This document shows, one piece after another, positions 21,466 through 21,672 of a DNA stretch of 21,672 bases; positions within the stretch are counted from its first letter, which is position 1; each line of letters starts with the position of its first letter. The stretch is from assembly GCA_045638545.1 (NCBI GenBank), contig JAZUBL010000016.1, positions 1-21,672 of the forward strand, written 5' to 3'. The notes below the pieces were generated by a model. It saw only the letters and a list, made by a program, of their open reading frames with translations, did not search any database and was not told the DNA's origin. This stretch comes from UMGS1071 sp045638545 (lineage in GTDB: Bacteria > Bacillota > Clostridia > Oscillospirales > Acutalibacteraceae). Both the position numbers and the translations under genes were made by a program.

Positions 21466-21494
21466 ATTGTAGCCTCTGCAGAAGATTTTGTCAA
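21466..21494 (-). promoter_or_regulatory. Strong SigA-type promoter of the 201-aa gene
   Basis: TTGACA (complement of 21489-21494), a 17-bp spacer and TACAAT (complement of 21466-21471): eleven of twelve consensus bases. The leader is about 30 nt and carries AGGAGG (complement of 21437-21442). Confidence 0.9.
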
Positions 21495-21530
21495 CCGAAA
21501 ACCGCATGATCACGGGCTTTTGCGGCAAAT

Positions 21531-21566
21531 AAAAAACCGCCAGGCGGTCTCTTTGCAGAAACCGCC
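21531..21566 (-). terminator. Terminator of gap, with two alternative hairpins
   Basis: Minus-strand RNA GGCGGUUUCU-GCAA-AGAGACCGCC is a 10-bp stem (one G-U) capped by a GNRA loop (21543-21566). It is followed by UGGCGGUUUUUUAUUU. The second GGCGGU (complement of 21536-21541) can pair instead with the ACCGCC of the first stem, forming a smaller hairpin directly against the U-tract. It lies about 40 nt after the gap stop codon. Confidence 0.85.
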
Positions 21567-21603
21567 CGACGGGATCAATTGATGATATTACAAATCGACA
21601 AAA

Positions 21604-21672
21604 TTAGTTGTTGTCAACAGAAACCATGTGCTTGATCAGCTCGAGAACCTTGTTGGAATAACCCCACTCGTT
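21604..21672 (-). CDS. gap: Glyceraldehyde-3-phosphate dehydrogenase, C-terminal 22 residues (cut by window edge)
   Basis: The only visible codons read NEWGYSNKVLELIKHMVSVD then NN and a TAA stop at 21604-21606. The NEWGYS(N)(K)V(L) block is the highly conserved C-terminal motif of type I GAPDH, the glycolytic enzyme that makes 1,3-bisphosphoglycerate; the Asn-Glu-Trp-Gly-Tyr segment contributes to the NAD site. The rest of the gene is outside the window. A terminator follows, so it is the last gene of its unit. Confidence is high despite the short piece because the motif is distinctive. Confidence 0.92.
   Translation of the reverse strand, partial: NEWGYSNKVLELIKHMVSVDNN

Overview
The window is a bacterial housekeeping segment in which every gene I can support lies on the minus strand. 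The organism looks like a Gram-positive of the class Clostridia, most likely in the Oscillospiraceae/Ruminococcaceae area. The reasons are the mraZ-rsmH-ftsL-PBP order with a PASTA-domain penicillin-binding protein, an HPr with both His15 and Ser46, a YlxM-Ffh pair, strong AGGAGG ribosome binding sites and clean SigA-type promoters. The genus call is inference. No rRNA, tRNA, CRISPR array, insertion sequence or prophage gene was seen.

In the direction of transcription (high to low coordinates) the layout is as follows. (1) The last 22 codons of gap (GAPDH), followed by a terminator. (2) An unrecognised 201-aa protein (20823-21428) with its own promoter and terminator. (3) An SRP/ribosome operon ylxM-ffh-rpsP-khpA-rimM-trmD behind a perfect TTGACA-17-TATAAT promoter, with a strong hairpin terminator between khpA and rimM; rplS does not follow trmD. 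(4) ptsH (HPr) with promoter and terminator, then uvrC directly behind that terminator. (5) rsmD-coaD-coiled-coil protein, with a strong promoter and a terminator. (6) A large division and cell wall (dcw) cluster from 12244 to the left edge: mraZ-rsmH-ftsL-like-spoVD/ftsI-mraY-ftsW-murG-alpha/beta hydrolase-murA-divIB-ftsZ (cut by the left edge).

The dcw cluster starts from a TTGAAA-17-TATAAT promoter with 10-bp-phased AAGTGG repeats just downstream, which look like the MraZ operator. Its products build lipid I (MraY), lipid II (MurG) and the septal polymerase pair (FtsW and the PBP), with FtsL/DivIB as scaffold and FtsZ as the ring. MurA supplies the first committed step of precursor synthesis. 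The cluster lacks murC, murD, murE, murF, murB and ftsA, and contains an unexpected lysophospholipase-like hydrolase between murG and murA.

I did not find a clearly new system. The less ordinary signals are non-coding: terminator-like hairpins inside three transcription units (ftsL/PBP, khpA/rimM, ptsH/uvrC), a perfect 15-bp inverted repeat just before the divIB ribosome binding site, a Rex-box-like palindrome upstream of ptsH and two competing hairpins after gap. On the protein side these are a Tyr/Asp/Ser-rich tail on DivIB, the in-operon hydrolase, and two proteins without a firm function (12525-13004 and 20823-21428).
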